In this document: positions 24,958 through 34,809 of the stretch, one piece after another
Layout: every line of letters begins with the position of its first letter
Numbering within the stretch: position 1 is the stretch's first letter
The notes under the pieces: generated by a model
What the model was told of the DNA's origin: nothing
Seen by the model: only the letters and a program-made list of their open reading frames with translations
Databases searched by the model: none
Program-made: the position numbers and the translations under genes
DNA from: Pseudomonas soli
Lineage (GTDB): Bacteria; Pseudomonadota; Gammaproteobacteria; Pseudomonadales; Pseudomonadaceae
Direction: 5' to 3'
DNA length: 64,000 bases
Assembly: GCF_900110655.1 (NCBI RefSeq)
Contig: NZ_FOEQ01000006.1
Location: 248,001-312,000, forward strand

Positions 24958-25359
24958 TCACTCGAAACTGCCGTGCAGCTGGTGAATCTGCCGGCGCTGC
25001 TTCTTGGTCGGCCGCCCGTCGGTGGTCACGCCCATCGCCCCCGCCTTGCGCATTTCAGCAGCCTGCTCGCGGCGCGTCACACTCTCGGCGGTTTCCTCGT
25101 ACAACATCTGTGCTTCGGGCGCGCCACGGCGCACCACCGACAACGCCCTGACCACCACGGTGCGCTCGTCGAAACCGGTGCGCAAAACGAACTCATCGCC
25201 CACCCGTGGCTCCTTGCCCGGCTTGCAGCGCTCGCCCCGGCAGTGCACCTTGCCACTTTCAATGGCCGCCTTGGCCAATGCGCGGGTCTTGTAGAAGCGC
25301 GCTGCCCACAGCCACTTGTCCAAGCGTACCTTGTCGTCGTCTTCAGGCTTTTGTGCCAT
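24958..25359 (-). CDS. hslR: Heat shock protein 15, ribosome-associated S4-domain protein
   Basis: Hsp15 binds stalled 50S subunits carrying nascent-chain peptidyl-tRNA and helps recycle them. This 133-residue protein begins with an S4 RNA-binding domain ('VRLDKWLWAARFYKTRALAK', 'IESGKVHCRGERCKPG') and ends in a basic tail with 'RPTKKQRRQIHQLH'. The ATG at 25359 has GAGG eight bases upstream. It is convergent with the PAP2 gene and divergent from rimB. Confidence 0.95.
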   Translation of the reverse strand: MAQKPEDDDKVRLDKWLWAARFYKTRALAKAAIESGKVHCRGERCKPGKEPRVGDEFVLRTGFDERTVVVRALSVVRRGAPEAQMLYEETAESVTRREQAAEMRKAGAMGVTTDGRPTKKQRRQIHQLHGSFE

Positions 25360-25468
25360 GGTTTTTCCTCGAATTCTGTCTTTCACGGAACTGTACTACC
25401 GTGACTCACAGATGCAAAAAGTCCGTGCCGTCATTACAGTTCACCTCCTTATCCGCAGGGCACGCTAA

Positions 25469-25951
25469 GTGAAGACATTTGACCACCTGACTGTGATCGG
25501 CCTGCGCGAGTGGGTCGCCCTGCCCGGCCTCGGCGTCGCCGGCCTGCGCGCCAAGATCGACACCGGAGCCAGCACCTCCAGCCTGCACGCCACGGAGGTC
25601 GAGCCGTTCGAGCGCGATGGCCAGCAATGGGTACGCTTCACCGCCCACCTGGGTTCGGTGGTGCAACTGCGCCATCGACGGTGCGAAGCGCCCATGGTGA
25701 CCATGAAGACGATCAAGAGCTCCAACGGCCATGCCCAGACCCGCTATGTGATCCGCACACCCCTGGCGCTCGGTGACCGGGTCTGGGAGGTCGAATTCAC
25801 CCTGGCCTGCCGCAAGAGCATGCGCTATCGCCTGCTGCTTGGTTCGAAGGCGCTCATCCATGGCCAACTGGTGGTCAACCCCGGCCTCAAGTACGTTCAG
25901 GACAAACCGGCCTTCGCGGCCACCCTTTCCCCTGTCACAGGTGCTGCATGA
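25469..25951 (+). CDS. rimB: Retropepsin-like protease, RimB / ATP-dependent zinc protease family
   Basis: This 160-residue protein with '[13 protein letters not shown]' (DTGA catalytic Asp motif, residues about 30-42) belongs to the RimK/LysX-associated putative protease family. In P. fluorescens, RimB acts with the glutamate ligase RimK on ribosomal protein S6. It has a GTG start, and its stop overlaps the rimK start by ATGA. No third rim gene is adjacent, as hslR lies on the other side. Confidence 0.88.
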   Translation: MKTFDHLTVIGLREWVALPGLGVAGLRAKIDTGASTSSLHATEVEPFERDGQQWVRFTAHLGSVVQLRHRRCEAPMVTMKTIKSSNGHAQTRYVIRTPLALGDRVWEVEFTLACRKSMRYRLLLGSKALIHGQLVVNPGLKYVQDKPAFAATLSPVTGAA

Positions 25952-26853
25952 AGATCGCTGTGCTGTCGCGCAATCCGCGTCTGTATTCCACCCGCCGCCT
26001 GGTCGAAGCCGGTACCCAGCGGGGCCACGAAGTGGTGGTGATCGACACGCTTCGGGCCTACATGAACATTGCCAGCCACAAGCCGCAGATCCACTACCGC
26101 GGCAAACCCCTGGAAGGCTTCGACGCGGTCATACCACGCATCGGCGCCTCGGTCACCTTCTATGGCTGTGCGGTGCTGCGCCAGTTCGAGATGATGGGCG
26201 TCTATCCGCTCAACGAATCGGTGGCCATCGCCCGCTCGCGGGACAAACTGCGCTCTCTGCAACTGCTGTCACGTCGGGGTATCGGCCTGCCGATCACCGG
26301 TTTCGCCCACTCGCCGGACGACATCCCCGACCTGATTCAGATGGTCAACGGCGCGCCGCTGGTGATCAAGGTACTGGAAGGTACCCAGGGCATAGGCGTG
26401 GTGCTGTGCGAGACCACCAAGGCCGCCGAGTCGGTGATCGAGGCATTCATGGGCCTGAAGCAGAACATCATGGTCCAGGAATACATCAAGGAAGCTGGTG
26501 GCGCCGACATCCGTTGTTTCGTGGTCGGTGACAAGGTGATCGCCTCTATGAAGCGCCAGGCCAAGCCGGGCGAGTTCCGCTCCAACCTGCACCGCGGGGG
26601 CGTGGCCAGCCTGATCAAGATCACCCCTGAAGAACGCATGACCGCGATTCGGGCGGCCAAGGTAATGGGGCTGAGCGTGGCGGGCGTGGATATTCTGCGT
26701 TCGAACCATGGCCCACTGGTAATGGAAGTGAACTCGTCGCCGGGCCTGGAGGGGATCGAGGTGACTACCGGCAAAGACGTGGCCGGGATGATCATCGAGC
26801 ACCTGGAAAAGAACAGCGGGCCGAATCAGACGCGGACCAAAGGCAAGGGTTGA
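25948..26853 (+). CDS. rimK: Ribosomal protein S6 glutamate ligase
   Basis: RimK adds glutamate residues to the C-terminus of S6, altering ribosome function and, in pseudomonads, adaptation and virulence traits. It is a 301-residue ATP-grasp enzyme. The N-terminal '[20 protein letters not shown]' is diagnostic. ATP-grasp motifs are '[17 protein letters not shown]', '[19 protein letters not shown]' and the Mg-binding '[14 protein letters not shown]'. It is coupled to rimB by an ATGA overlap and ends 8 nt before a long palindrome. Confidence 0.97.
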   Translation: MKIAVLSRNPRLYSTRRLVEAGTQRGHEVVVIDTLRAYMNIASHKPQIHYRGKPLEGFDAVIPRIGASVTFYGCAVLRQFEMMGVYPLNESVAIARSRDKLRSLQLLSRRGIGLPITGFAHSPDDIPDLIQMVNGAPLVIKVLEGTQGIGVVLCETTKAAESVIEAFMGLKQNIMVQEYIKEAGGADIRCFVVGDKVIASMKRQAKPGEFRSNLHRGGVASLIKITPEERMTAIRAAKVMGLSVAGVDILRSNHGPLVMEVNSSPGLEGIEVTTGKDVAGMIIEHLEKNSGPNQTRTKGKG

Positions 26854-26860
26854 AATTAAT

Positions 26861-26904
26861 CGCGGGGCAAGTCGCACCGGCGCACCGGTGCGACTTGCCC
26901 CGCG
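26861..26904. repeat. 20-bp-arm palindrome (REP type) between rimK and envZ
   Basis: Perfect 20-bp arms (CGCGGGGCAAGTCGCACCGG and its complement) flank a 4-nt loop in the 57-nt gap between two convergent genes. The CGCGGGGCAAG core is shared with the repeats at 32042 and 34525, so it belongs to a dispersed family and probably also acts as a bidirectional stop or mRNA stabiliser. Confidence 0.85.
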
Positions 26905-26910
26905 ATGGGT

Positions 26911-28224
26911 CTAGACGGCATTACGCGGCAGCAACAAACCCAACGGCAACCTCACTCGCGCCTCGATCCCGCCACCGGACCGGTTGCGCAACTCGACATT
27001 GCCGCCATGCTGCGCGGCGATGCGCTTGACGATCGCCAACCCCAGCCCGGTGCCCTTGCCGCCCCGCGCCCGGTCGCCCCGGATGAACGGGTTGAAGATG
27101 GTCTCCAGTTCCGACTCGTCGATGCCCGCCCCGCGATCCAGCACGCTGAGCACCACATAAGGCGCACTCTGGTCACCCGACACATAGGCCGCCACCTCAA
27201 CCCCCTTGCCGGCGTGATGCAGCGCGTTGCCGATCAGATTGCCGAGCATACGCTTGAGCGAGACACGGCGCAGCGGGAACGGCGGAATCGGCTCGAGGCA
27301 CAGGCGCACCTGTTCTTCATGCTGGTTATAGGGGGCCACCACTTCGTAGATCAGCTCATTCAGGTCGACCTCTTCCACCGGCTCGTCACGCCCATCACGA
27401 ATGAACGCCAGGAACTGGTCGAGGATCGCGTCCATGTCCTCGATATCGCGGACCATGTCCTCACTGAGGTCGCTTTCGTTGCCCATCAGCGACAACGACA
27501 AGCGCAACCGAGTCAATGGTGTGCGCAGGTCGTGGGATACCCCCGCGAGCATCAACTCGCGCTCGCGACCGGCCTGCTCGACATCCTCGGCCATCTGGTT
27601 GAACGCCCGATACACCTCGGTCATTTCGCTGGGGGTATCGCTGATCGGCAGGCGCACACTGCGCCCCTGGCCCAGCTGACGGGCAGCGAACACCAGACGC
27701 TTGAGCGGCTGATTGAGCTGGCGCACGAAGATCCAGGCCGAAGCGGTGGACAGCAGGCCGATGGCCAGGAACCAACCAAGCACGTTCCAGATCTTCTGGC
27801 CACGTAGCGGATGCGGGTACAGCGGCACCTTGAGCCAGCCTGGTCCCAGGCTCGGCGCGTTCACCCAGAGCGCGGGCGGTGCGTGGATACGCAACCGCAC
27901 CTCGGTGTCCTCGCCCAGCTCGGCTTGCATCTGCCGCTGGTAGATCTCGCTGTAGGGCCAATGCTGCTCACCCTCCGGGACACCGGCGCCGGTCACGCGG
28001 ATCAGGCCAGCAGCCTCGGCTATCTGCTCGCGGTTCTCTTCATCCGCTGCCCAATAGGCACGCAGCGTCAGGGCCACGCCGTGGCTGTACTGGCGGTCGA
28101 CCAGCACGTCCTCATTCATCAACAGGTACACGAGCGTCAGTGCCTTGGAAAACAGCACGACGATCAGCACCAGCCAGAGGGTGCGGGCGAAGAAGCTTTG
28201 CGGGAACCAGAGAGGCGTTTTCAT
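26911..28224 (-). CDS. envZ: Osmosensor histidine kinase EnvZ
   Basis: This 437-residue inner-membrane kinase has transmembrane segments at about 14-36 and 147-167 and a periplasmic domain of roughly 110 residues. A HAMP linker covers about 168-222, His231 lies in 'GVSHDLRTPLTRLRL', and the catalytic ATPase domain has 'LIGNALHHAG', 'DRGAGID' and 'GKGTGLGLAIVKRI'. It would control OmpR phosphorylation in response to osmolarity or acid. It is downstream of ompR by 93 nt, an unusually long gap that contains a perfect hairpin. The Shine-Dalgarno is weak. Confidence 0.95.
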   Translation of the reverse strand: MKTPLWFPQSFFARTLWLVLIVVLFSKALTLVYLLMNEDVLVDRQYSHGVALTLRAYWAADEENREQIAEAAGLIRVTGAGVPEGEQHWPYSEIYQRQMQAELGEDTEVRLRIHAPPALWVNAPSLGPGWLKVPLYPHPLRGQKIWNVLGWFLAIGLLSTASAWIFVRQLNQPLKRLVFAARQLGQGRSVRLPISDTPSEMTEVYRAFNQMAEDVEQAGRERELMLAGVSHDLRTPLTRLRLSLSLMGNESDLSEDMVRDIEDMDAILDQFLAFIRDGRDEPVEEVDLNELIYEVVAPYNQHEEQVRLCLEPIPPFPLRRVSLKRMLGNLIGNALHHAGKGVEVAAYVSGDQSAPYVVLSVLDRGAGIDESELETIFNPFIRGDRARGGKGTGLGLAIVKRIAAQHGGNVELRNRSGGGIEARVRLPLGLLLPRNAV

Positions 28225-28267
28225 CGATCAACTACTGTACTGAAAAGGCCGGTCGCCGTAGACGAAA

Positions 28268-28293
28268 CAGGGCGACCCGCATGGGTCGCCCTG
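28268..28293 (-). promoter_or_regulatory. Perfect hairpin in the ompR-envZ junction
   Basis: CAGGGCGACCC and GGGTCGCCCTG form an 11-bp perfect stem with a 4-nt loop between the two cistrons. On the minus strand it is followed only by GTTTCG, so it may cause partial termination or set the ompR:envZ expression ratio. Confidence 0.6.
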
Positions 28294-28317
28294 CTGCACC
28301 CTGACGAGCCGGCAGGC

Positions 28318-29058
28318 TCATTTGCCGGCGTTTCCGTCCGGCACGAAGACGTAGCCCACACCCCATACGGTCTGGATGTAACGCGGCTTGGAAGGATCGG
28401 GCTCGATCATCCGGCGCAGGCGCGAGATCTGCACGTCGATGGAACGCTCCAGGGCATCCCACTCACGGCCACGGGCCAGATTCATCAGTTTGTCGCGGGT
28501 CAGCGGCTCGCGAGCATGCATCACCAGGGCCTTGAGCACGGCGAACTCGCCGGTGGTGAGCATGTGTGTTTCTTCACCGCGCTTGAGCTCACGGGTGGCC
28601 AGCGAAAGTTCGTAGTCGCCGAAGGTGACGGTCTCTTCCTCGCTGCCCGGCGCGCCCGGCACGGCCGGGGCCTGGCGGCGCAGCACGGCCTTGACCCGGG
28701 CCACCAGCTCATCTGGGTTGAACGGCTTGGCCAGGTAGTCATCGGCGCCAAGCTCCAGCCCCTTGATACGGCTGAGCTCATCGCCCTTGGCGGTGAGCAT
28801 GATGATCGGAATCTGGTTGTTCGCAGCGCGCAGGCGCTTGCACGCCGACAGGCCATCCTCGCCCGGCAGCATCAGGTCGAGCACCACCAGGTTGAACACT
28901 TCACGGGCCAGCAGGCGATCCATCTGTTCGACGTTGGGCACGGTGCGCACACGGAAGCCCTTGCTGGTGAAGAAACGGTCCAGCAGGCTGCTCAGGCCCG
29001 GGTCGTCGTCGACGATGAGAATCTTGTCGCCTTCTACGGCGTTTGCGGTGCTGGTCAT
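28318..29058 (-). CDS. ompR: Osmolarity response regulator OmpR
   Basis: This 246-residue OmpR/PhoB-class regulator has a receiver domain with the acidic pair in 'LIVDDDPG', phospho-acceptor Asp61 ('VVLDLMLPGEDG') and 'YLAKPFNPDEL'. The winged-helix DNA-binding domain (about 145-240) includes 'LTTGEFAVLKALV' and 'VQISRLRRMIEPDPSKPRYI'. It has an excellent AGAGGAG Shine-Dalgarno, unlike envZ, consistent with more regulator than kinase. It is divergent from tex. Confidence 0.97.
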   Translation of the reverse strand: MTSTANAVEGDKILIVDDDPGLSSLLDRFFTSKGFRVRTVPNVEQMDRLLAREVFNLVVLDLMLPGEDGLSACKRLRAANNQIPIIMLTAKGDELSRIKGLELGADDYLAKPFNPDELVARVKAVLRRQAPAVPGAPGSEEETVTFGDYELSLATRELKRGEETHMLTTGEFAVLKALVMHAREPLTRDKLMNLARGREWDALERSIDVQISRLRRMIEPDPSKPRYIQTVWGVGYVFVPDGNAGK

Positions 29059-29204
29059 GAATTACTCCTCTGATATCGCCGCGCATTATGGCGTAGCCAT
29101 TGCCGCGCGTGCCGTGTGCATTGTTAGCAGATTTTTCCCGCCGTGCCACTGCCGCCCCATCGACGACTGGCCCCGCGCCATCACCGCAAGCCCGGCCCGA
29201 TGGG

Positions 29205-29210
29205 TATAAT
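29205..29210 (+). promoter_or_regulatory. -10 box of the tex promoter
   Basis: A perfect TATAAT lies 78 nt before the tex ATG in an otherwise GC-rich gap. A convincing -35 at 17 nt was not found, so activity may depend on other contacts. Confidence 0.5.
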
Positions 29211-29287
29211 GCGCGGCTTTCACCCAGCGTCGCCGGGGCTGAACGCCCACCCGCGGCCTTGCATTCACTATTTGTCAGGTGGTTTTC

Positions 29288-31612
29288 ATGGACAGCATCA
29301 ACAGCCGTATCGCCGAGGAACTGGGCGTGCGCCCACAGCAGGTCGAAGCGGCCGTGGGCCTGTTGGACGAAGGATCGACCGTGCCCTTCATCGCCCGTTA
29401 CCGCAAGGAAGTGACCGGCAGCCTGGATGACACTCAACTGCGCCACCTGGAAGAGCGCCTGCGCTACCTGCGCGAGCTCGACGAGCGTCGCGCCAGCATC
29501 CTGGCCAGCATCGAGGAGCAGGGCAAGCTGACCCCGGAGCTGGCGCGCGATATCAAGCTGGCCGACACCAAGACCCGCCTCGAAGACCTCTACCTGCCGT
29601 ACAAGCAGAAGCGCCGCACCAAGGGCCAGATTGCCCTGGAAGCCGGCCTGGGCGAGCTGGCCGACAGCCTGTTCAGCGACCCGCAACTGAACCCGGAAGC
29701 CGAAGCCGCACGCTTCGTCGACGCGGGCAAGGGCGTGGCTGACGTCAAGGCCGCCCTGGAAGGCGCCAAGTACATCCTCATGGAGCGCTTCGCCGAAGAC
29801 GCCGGCCTGCTGGACAAGCTGCGCAACTTCCTCAAGCAGGAAGCGGTGCTCACCGCCCGCGTAGTCGCCGGCAAGGAAGACGAAGGCGCCAAGTTCCGCG
29901 ATTACTTCGCCCACGACGAACTGCTGCGCACCACGCCGTCGCACCGTGCCCTGGCGATCTTCCGTGGGCGCAACGAAGGAGTGCTGAGCGCGTCGCTGAA
30001 AGTCGGCGAAGAACTGCCAGGCACCCTGCACCCGTGCGAGATGATGATCGGCAACCATGTCGGCATCGAAAACCGCAACCGCCCCGCCGACAAGTGGCTG
30101 GGCGAGGTGGTGCGCTGGACCTGGAAGGTCAAGCTCTACACCCACCTGGAAACCGACCTGTTCGGTGAACTGCGCGACAATGCCGAAGGCGAGGCGATCA
30201 ACGTCTTCGCCCACAACCTGCACGACCTGCTGCTGGCCGCCCCGGCCGGCCCGCGCGCCACCCTGGGCTTCGACCCGGGCCTGCGTACCGGCTGCAAGAT
30301 CGCCGTGGTCGATGCCACCGGCAAGTTGCTGGACTACACCACGGTCTACCCGCACGCGCCGAAGAACGACTGGGACCGCACCATTTCCGTGATGGCCGCG
30401 CTGTGCGCCAAGCACTCGGTGGAGTTGATCGCCATCGGCAACGGCACTGCCAGCCGCGAGAGCGACAAGCTGGTGGCGGAGCTGGTCAAGAAGTACCCAG
30501 CACTGAAGGTCACCAAGATCATGGTTTCCGAGGCTGGCGCTTCGGTGTACTCGGCCTCTGAACTGGCCGCCCGCGAGTTCCCCGATCTGGACGTGTCGAT
30601 CCGCGGCGCGGTGTCCATCGCCCGCCGTCTGCAGGACCCGCTGGCCGAACTGGTGAAGATCGACCCGAAATCCATCGGTGTCGGCCAGTACCAGCACGAC
30701 GTGTCGCAGGTGAAACTGGCCCGGGGCCTGGACGCCGTGGTCGAGGACTGCGTGAACGCCGTGGGCGTGGACGTAAACACCGCCTCGGTGGCGCTGCTGA
30801 CACGCATTTCCGGCCTCAATGCCACCCTGGCGCAGAACATCGTCGCCCACCGCGACGCCAACGGCCCGTTCGCTACCCGCGCCGCGCTGAAAAAGGTCAG
30901 CCGCCTGGGCGAGAAAACCTTCGAGCAGGCCGCCGGCTTCCTGCGCGTGATGAACGGCGACAACCCGCTGGACGCCTCGGCGGTGCACCCGGAAGCCTAC
31001 CCACTGGTGCAGCGCATCGCCGCCGACACCGACCGTGATATCCGCTCGCTGATCGGCGACAGCGGCTTCCTCAAGCGCCTGGACCCGAAGAAATTCACCG
31101 ACGAGTCCTTCGGTCTGCCGACCGTCACCGACATCCTCCAGGAACTCGACAAGCCAGGTCGCGACCCGCGCCCGGAGTTCAAGACCGCCACCTTCCAGGA
31201 CGGCGTCGAGGACCTCAAGGACCTGGAACCCGGCATGATCCTCGAAGGCGTGGTGACCAACGTCACCAACTTCGGTGCTTTCGTCGACATCGGCGTGCAC
31301 CAGGATGGGCTGGTGCACATCTCGGCGCTGTCGGAGAAGTTCGTCAAGGACCCGCGTGAAGCGGTCAAGGCCGGCGACGTGGTCAAGGTCAAGGTCATGG
31401 AAGTGGACATCCCGCGCAAGCGCGTCGGCCTGTCCATGCGCATGAGCGACACCCCGGGCGAGAAGGTCGAGGGCAACCGCGGCGGCAACCGCTCCAATGG
31501 CGGCAACCGCCAGCAGCAGGCGCCGCGCCAGCGCGAGGCCACCGCCGCCGCGCCGGCCAACAACGCCATGGCAGCGCTGTTCGCCAATGCCAAGCAACTG
31601 AAGAAGAAGTGA
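29288..31612 (+). CDS. tex: Transcription accessory protein Tex, S1 RNA-binding
   Basis: This 774-residue protein has the Tex layout: an N-terminal helical/HTH region, a YqgF-like domain around residues 325-450 ('[20 protein letters not shown]'), helix-hairpin-helix modules ('[20 protein letters not shown]', '[17 protein letters not shown]'), and an S1 domain from about 648 ('[21 protein letters not shown]'). The tail is Asn/Gln/Arg-rich. Tex binds nucleic acids and influences transcription and stress survival. The ATG at 29288 with AGGTGG upstream was chosen over a GTG three codons earlier. Confidence 0.97.
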   Translation: MDSINSRIAEELGVRPQQVEAAVGLLDEGSTVPFIARYRKEVTGSLDDTQLRHLEERLRYLRELDERRASILASIEEQGKLTPELARDIKLADTKTRLEDLYLPYKQKRRTKGQIALEAGLGELADSLFSDPQLNPEAEAARFVDAGKGVADVKAALEGAKYILMERFAEDAGLLDKLRNFLKQEAVLTARVVAGKEDEGAKFRDYFAHDELLRTTPSHRALAIFRGRNEGVLSASLKVGEELPGTLHPCEMMIGNHVGIENRNRPADKWLGEVVRWTWKVKLYTHLETDLFGELRDNAEGEAINVFAHNLHDLLLAAPAGPRATLGFDPGLRTGCKIAVVDATGKLLDYTTVYPHAPKNDWDRTISVMAALCAKHSVELIAIGNGTASRESDKLVAELVKKYPALKVTKIMVSEAGASVYSASELAAREFPDLDVSIRGAVSIARRLQDPLAELVKIDPKSIGVGQYQHDVSQVKLARGLDAVVEDCVNAVGVDVNTASVALLTRISGLNATLAQNIVAHRDANGPFATRAALKKVSRLGEKTFEQAAGFLRVMNGDNPLDASAVHPEAYPLVQRIAADTDRDIRSLIGDSGFLKRLDPKKFTDESFGLPTVTDILQELDKPGRDPRPEFKTATFQDGVEDLKDLEPGMILEGVVTNVTNFGAFVDIGVHQDGLVHISALSEKFVKDPREAVKAGDVVKVKVMEVDIPRKRVGLSMRMSDTPGEKVEGNRGGNRSNGGNRQQQAPRQREATAAAPANNAMAALFANAKQLKKK

Positions 31613-31995
31613 TGGAAGTACCGAAGGAGTACGTCGAAAGCGCCTTCAGCCAGCTCCTCGGCTGCCGCCTGCAACGCCTGGAAACGGGTGTTGCAGAAGT
31701 GGCCCTGGCGCTTGAGCCGCACCTGCGCAACCGTGGCCAGAAGCTGCACGGCGGGGCGATCTTCAGCCTGGTCGATATCAGCATGGGCCTGGCCTGCTCG
31801 GCCAGCCATGGCTTCGACCAGCAGAGCGTGACCATCGAGTGCAAGATCAACTACATGCGCGCCGTCAGCGAGGGCGAGGTCGTGTGTACCGCCCGGGTGC
31901 TGCATGCGGGACGGCGCACCCTCGTGGTCGACGCCGACGTGCTCCAGGACGACAAGCTGGTGGCCAAGGCGCAGGGAACCTTCGCGGTTCTCTAG
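31612..31995 (+). CDS. PaaI-type hotdog thioesterase
   Basis: This 127-residue protein has the PaaI/YdiI catalytic signature 'KLHGGAIFSLVDISMG' (residues about 44-59), followed by 'IECKINYMRAVSEGEVVCTA'. It starts on the A of the tex stop (TGATG), so it is translationally coupled. The acyl-CoA substrate is not evident. A large REP palindrome follows about 46 nt downstream. Confidence 0.88.
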   Translation: MEVPKEYVESAFSQLLGCRLQRLETGVAEVALALEPHLRNRGQKLHGGAIFSLVDISMGLACSASHGFDQQSVTIECKINYMRAVSEGEVVCTARVLHAGRRTLVVDADVLQDDKLVAKAQGTFAVL

Positions 31996-32041
31996 CTGAC
32001 AGGCCCCGATCTGCGGTATTTTCGGCGTAATGCTGTACACC

Positions 32042-32110
32042 TGATCGCGGGGCAAGCCCGCTCCCACGAACGTTTCTACGCTTCGTGGGAGCGGGCTTGC
32101 CCCGCGATCA
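32042..32110. repeat. Large REP palindrome with perfect 29-bp arms
   Basis: The arms from 32042-32070 and 32082-32110 are perfectly complementary over 29 bp with an 11-nt loop. The sequence combines the GATCGCGGGGCAAGCCCGCT core with CCCACGAA. It follows the thioesterase gene and precedes gshA, and would make a very stable mRNA hairpin. Confidence 0.92.
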
Positions 32111-32236
32111 GACGCATACAGGCCAGCGACGGAACCGCGTAAACCAGGCGACAACGCCAGTTCCTTTCCCAACTACCCTTGTAGACCGTCATCTCTACCC
32201 CCATATTGGGGCGACTGACGCGTGAAGGAATCCATC

Positions 32237-33814
32237 TTGAGCGACCTCCTCAACCGCCGCCTGAGCCTGCTCGGCGACAATATCGACCTGCTCAAGCAGT
32301 GCCTGCACGGCATTGAGCGCGAATGCCTGCGCGTGACCAAAGAAGGTCGCCTGGCCCAGACCCCGCACCCCGAAGCACTGGGGTCGGCGCTGACCAACGA
32401 GCAGATCACCACTGACTATTCCGAGTCACTGCTGGAGTTCATCACCCCAGCCCTGGCGGACCCTGCCAAGGTACTCGAGAGCCTCGAACAGACCCACCGC
32501 TTCGTCTACAGCAAACTGGGCGACGAACTGCTGTGGAGCCCGTCGATGCCCTGCGCGCTGCCGGCCGAAGAAGACATCCCGATCGCCGAGTACGGCAGCT
32601 CGAACATCGGTAAGCTCAAGCACGTGTACCGCAAGGGCCTGGCCCTGCGTTACGGCCGCACCATGCAGTGCATCGCCGGCATCCATTACAACTTCTCGCT
32701 GCCCGAGACGCTGTGGCCGCTGTTGCGCGATGCCGAAGGCGGCGAGCAGGACGACCGCGACTACCAGTCCTCGGCCTATATCGCGCTGATCCGCAACTTC
32801 CGCCGCTACAGCTGGCTGCTGATGTACCTGTTCGGCGCGTCCCCGGCCCTGGACAAGGGCTTCCTGCGCGGCCGCCCGCACCAGCTCGAAGAACTCGACG
32901 CCGAAACACTGTACTTGCCCTACGCCACCAGCCTGCGCATGAGTGACCTGGGCTACCAGAGCAACGCCCAGGCGGGCCTCACGCCCTGCTACAACAACCT
33001 GGCCAGCTACACCGATAGCCTGCGCAAGGCCGTCGGCACGCCCTACCCGCCCTATGTCGAGGTCGGCACGCACGTCGATGGCGAGTGGGTGCAGTTGAAC
33101 ACCAACATCCTGCAGATCGAGAACGAGTACTACTCGAACATCCGCCCCAAACGCGTCACCTACACCGGCGAGCGGCCAATCCAGGCCCTGACCTCGCGTG
33201 GCGTGCAATACGTGGAAGTACGCTGCCTGGACATCAACCCGTTCCTGCCAGTGGGCATCGACCTGACCGAAGCCCGTTTCCTCGACGCCTTCCTGCTGTT
33301 CTGCGCCCTCGAAGAGAGCCCGCAACTGGACAACGGCGAGTGCGGCCAGTGCACCGACAACTTCCTCACCGTGGTCAAGGAAGGTCGGCGCCCGGGCCTG
33401 GAGCTGCGCCGTGACGGCCAGCCGGTCGCATTGAAGGAATGGGCAAGCGAACTGATCGAGCGGATCGGCCAGCTGGCCGGGCTGCTCGACCGTGCCAAGG
33501 GTGGCAATGACCACGCCAAGGCCCTGGAAGCACAGCAGGCCAAGGTCGACGATCCCGAGCTGACGCCATCGGCGCAGGTGCTGGCGCGCATGACCGAACA
33601 TGACGAGAGCTTTGTCCAGTTCTCCCTACGCCAGAGCCGCCTGCACGCCGAGAGCTTCCGCGAGCAGCCACTGACCAGCGCGCAGCAACAGGCCTTCGAA
33701 ACCCTTGCTCGCGAGTCGATCGCCAAGCAGTCCGAGCTGGAACAGGAAGAGGTCGGTGACTTCGACCTGTTCGTCGGCGCCTACCAGGCCAGCATCCTGG
33801 CAATCAGCAACTGA
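32237..33814 (+). CDS. gshA: Glutamate-cysteine ligase
   Basis: This is the first and rate-limiting step of glutathione synthesis: ATP-dependent joining of glutamate and cysteine. Starting at the TTG of 32237 gives 525 residues beginning '[13 protein letters not shown]', with AAGGA about nine bases upstream. A GTG at 32222 would add five residues but overlaps that ribosome site. E. coli gshA also starts with TTG. Family segments include '[13 protein letters not shown]', '[16 protein letters not shown]', '[14 protein letters not shown]' and '[12 protein letters not shown]'. The stop overlaps the start of a TetR gene by one base. Confidence 0.95.
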   Translation: MSDLLNRRLSLLGDNIDLLKQCLHGIERECLRVTKEGRLAQTPHPEALGSALTNEQITTDYSESLLEFITPALADPAKVLESLEQTHRFVYSKLGDELLWSPSMPCALPAEEDIPIAEYGSSNIGKLKHVYRKGLALRYGRTMQCIAGIHYNFSLPETLWPLLRDAEGGEQDDRDYQSSAYIALIRNFRRYSWLLMYLFGASPALDKGFLRGRPHQLEELDAETLYLPYATSLRMSDLGYQSNAQAGLTPCYNNLASYTDSLRKAVGTPYPPYVEVGTHVDGEWVQLNTNILQIENEYYSNIRPKRVTYTGERPIQALTSRGVQYVEVRCLDINPFLPVGIDLTEARFLDAFLLFCALEESPQLDNGECGQCTDNFLTVVKEGRRPGLELRRDGQPVALKEWASELIERIGQLAGLLDRAKGGNDHAKALEAQQAKVDDPELTPSAQVLARMTEHDESFVQFSLRQSRLHAESFREQPLTSAQQQAFETLARESIAKQSELEQEEVGDFDLFVGAYQASILAISN

Positions 33815-34440
33815 TGAACCGCACCGCCACCCCGCGCAAGCCACGCGCCAGCAGCCAGGCCAGGATCGAAGCGATCCTCGCCGCGGCACGCGAGCTGCTG
33901 GCAGGCCAAGGGGTGGCGGGGTTGTCGATCTACAGCGTGGCGGAACGGGCGCAGATCCCGCCATCGTCGGTGTACCACTTCTTCGCCAGCGTGCCGGCCT
34001 TGCTGGAGGCGCTGACCGCCGATGTGCACCGGGCTTTTCGCGAGGCCCTGAGCGCACCGATCGAAAGCACGGCGTTCAGCACCTGGCCTGGCCTGTCGCG
34101 CCTGATCGAGCAGCGCATGCTCGACATCTACAACGAGGACGCCGCGGCGCGGCAGCTGATCCTCGCCCAGCATGGTTTGAGCGAAGTGGTCCAGGCTGAT
34201 CGCCAGCATGATCTGGAACTGGGCGAGTTGATGCACCAGCTGTTCGACCGACATTTTCAGTTGCCAGCGATGCCGAGGGAGGTGCACGTGTTCGCCCTGG
34301 CGATGGAACTGAGCGACCGGGTGTATGCCCGCTCGATGCAGCTGCATGAGACGATCACGCCACGCATGGCGGAGGAAGGGATGCGCGTGTTCGAGGCGTA
34401 TCTGGGGCTGTATCTGCCGCCTTATCTGGCCAAACGCTGA
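33814..34440 (+). CDS. TetR-family transcriptional regulator
   Basis: This 208-residue protein has an N-terminal HTH (about residues 12-58, 'RIEAILAAARELLAGQGVAG' followed by 'YSVAERAQIPPSSVYHFFAS'), typical of TetR. The C-terminal ligand-binding part is helical and not assignable. It is translationally coupled to gshA (TGATG) and lies next to the ssu operon end. It could regulate either, but the effector is unknown. Confidence 0.88.
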   Translation: MNRTATPRKPRASSQARIEAILAAARELLAGQGVAGLSIYSVAERAQIPPSSVYHFFASVPALLEALTADVHRAFREALSAPIESTAFSTWPGLSRLIEQRMLDIYNEDAAARQLILAQHGLSEVVQADRQHDLELGELMHQLFDRHFQLPAMPREVHVFALAMELSDRVYARSMQLHETITPRMAEEGMRVFEAYLGLYLPPYLAKR

Positions 34441-34446
34441 TTCGGC

Positions 34447-34550
34447 GTGGGAGCGGCGGTGCGCCGATGCGACTTGCCCCATGATAGCGTCAAGTCAGGC
34501 AACGTAGATGTGTCGACTGACGCCATCGCGGGGCAAGCCCGCTCCCTCGC
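34447..34550. repeat. Degenerate REP pair between the TetR gene and ssuF
   Basis: A left unit GTGGGAGCGG...CTTGCCCC (34447-34481) and a right unit ATCGCGGGGCAAGCCCGCTCCC (from about 34525) are imperfect complements from the same family as the 32042 repeat, separated by about 40 nt. They lie between two convergent genes. Confidence 0.6.
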
Positions 34551-34563
34551 AAGACACCGGAAA

Positions 34564-34779
34564 TCAGAGCTTGGCGATGGACACCTCGGTCGATTTCACG
34601 AAGGCGATCACCTCGCTGCCTACCTGCAACTCGAGCTCCTTCACGGAACGGGTGGTAATCACCGAAGTGACGATGCCAGAGGCGGTCTGCACGTCGATTT
34701 CAGAGAGTACCGGGCCTTCGAGGATTTCCTTCACGGTGCCTTTGAACTGGTTGCGAACGTTGATGGCTTTGATGGTCAT
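34564..34779 (-). CDS. ssuF: Molybdopterin-binding (Mop/TOBE) small protein SsuF
   Basis: This 71-residue single TOBE/Mop domain has 'AINVRNQFKGTVKEI' and 'SVITTRSVKELELQVGSEV', and such domains bind molybdate or other oxyanions. It is the last gene of the ssu operon, 30 nt after ssuB. SsuF was described in P. putida as needed for alkanesulfonate use, though its mechanism is not explained by the enzyme pathway. It has no Met or Cys after the initiator. Confidence 0.9.
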   Translation of the reverse strand: MTIKAINVRNQFKGTVKEILEGPVLSEIDVQTASGIVTSVITTRSVKELELQVGSEVIAFVKSTEVSIAKL

Positions 34780-34809
34780 GGCGTCATTCCTTTTTGCGGT
34801 TTCGGGGAT

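Noticed and set aside
28901..31597. 898-codon open frame antisense to tex
   Set aside because: Tex on the plus strand has complete family domains. The antisense frame is rich in Gln, His, Val and Gly in the manner of GC-rich shadow frames and has no recognisable motif.
26861..32110. Repeats as a CRISPR array or transposon ends
   Set aside because: The palindromes are single, irregularly spaced and at gene ends, with no spacers, cas genes, transposase or flanking target duplications. REP elements explain them.
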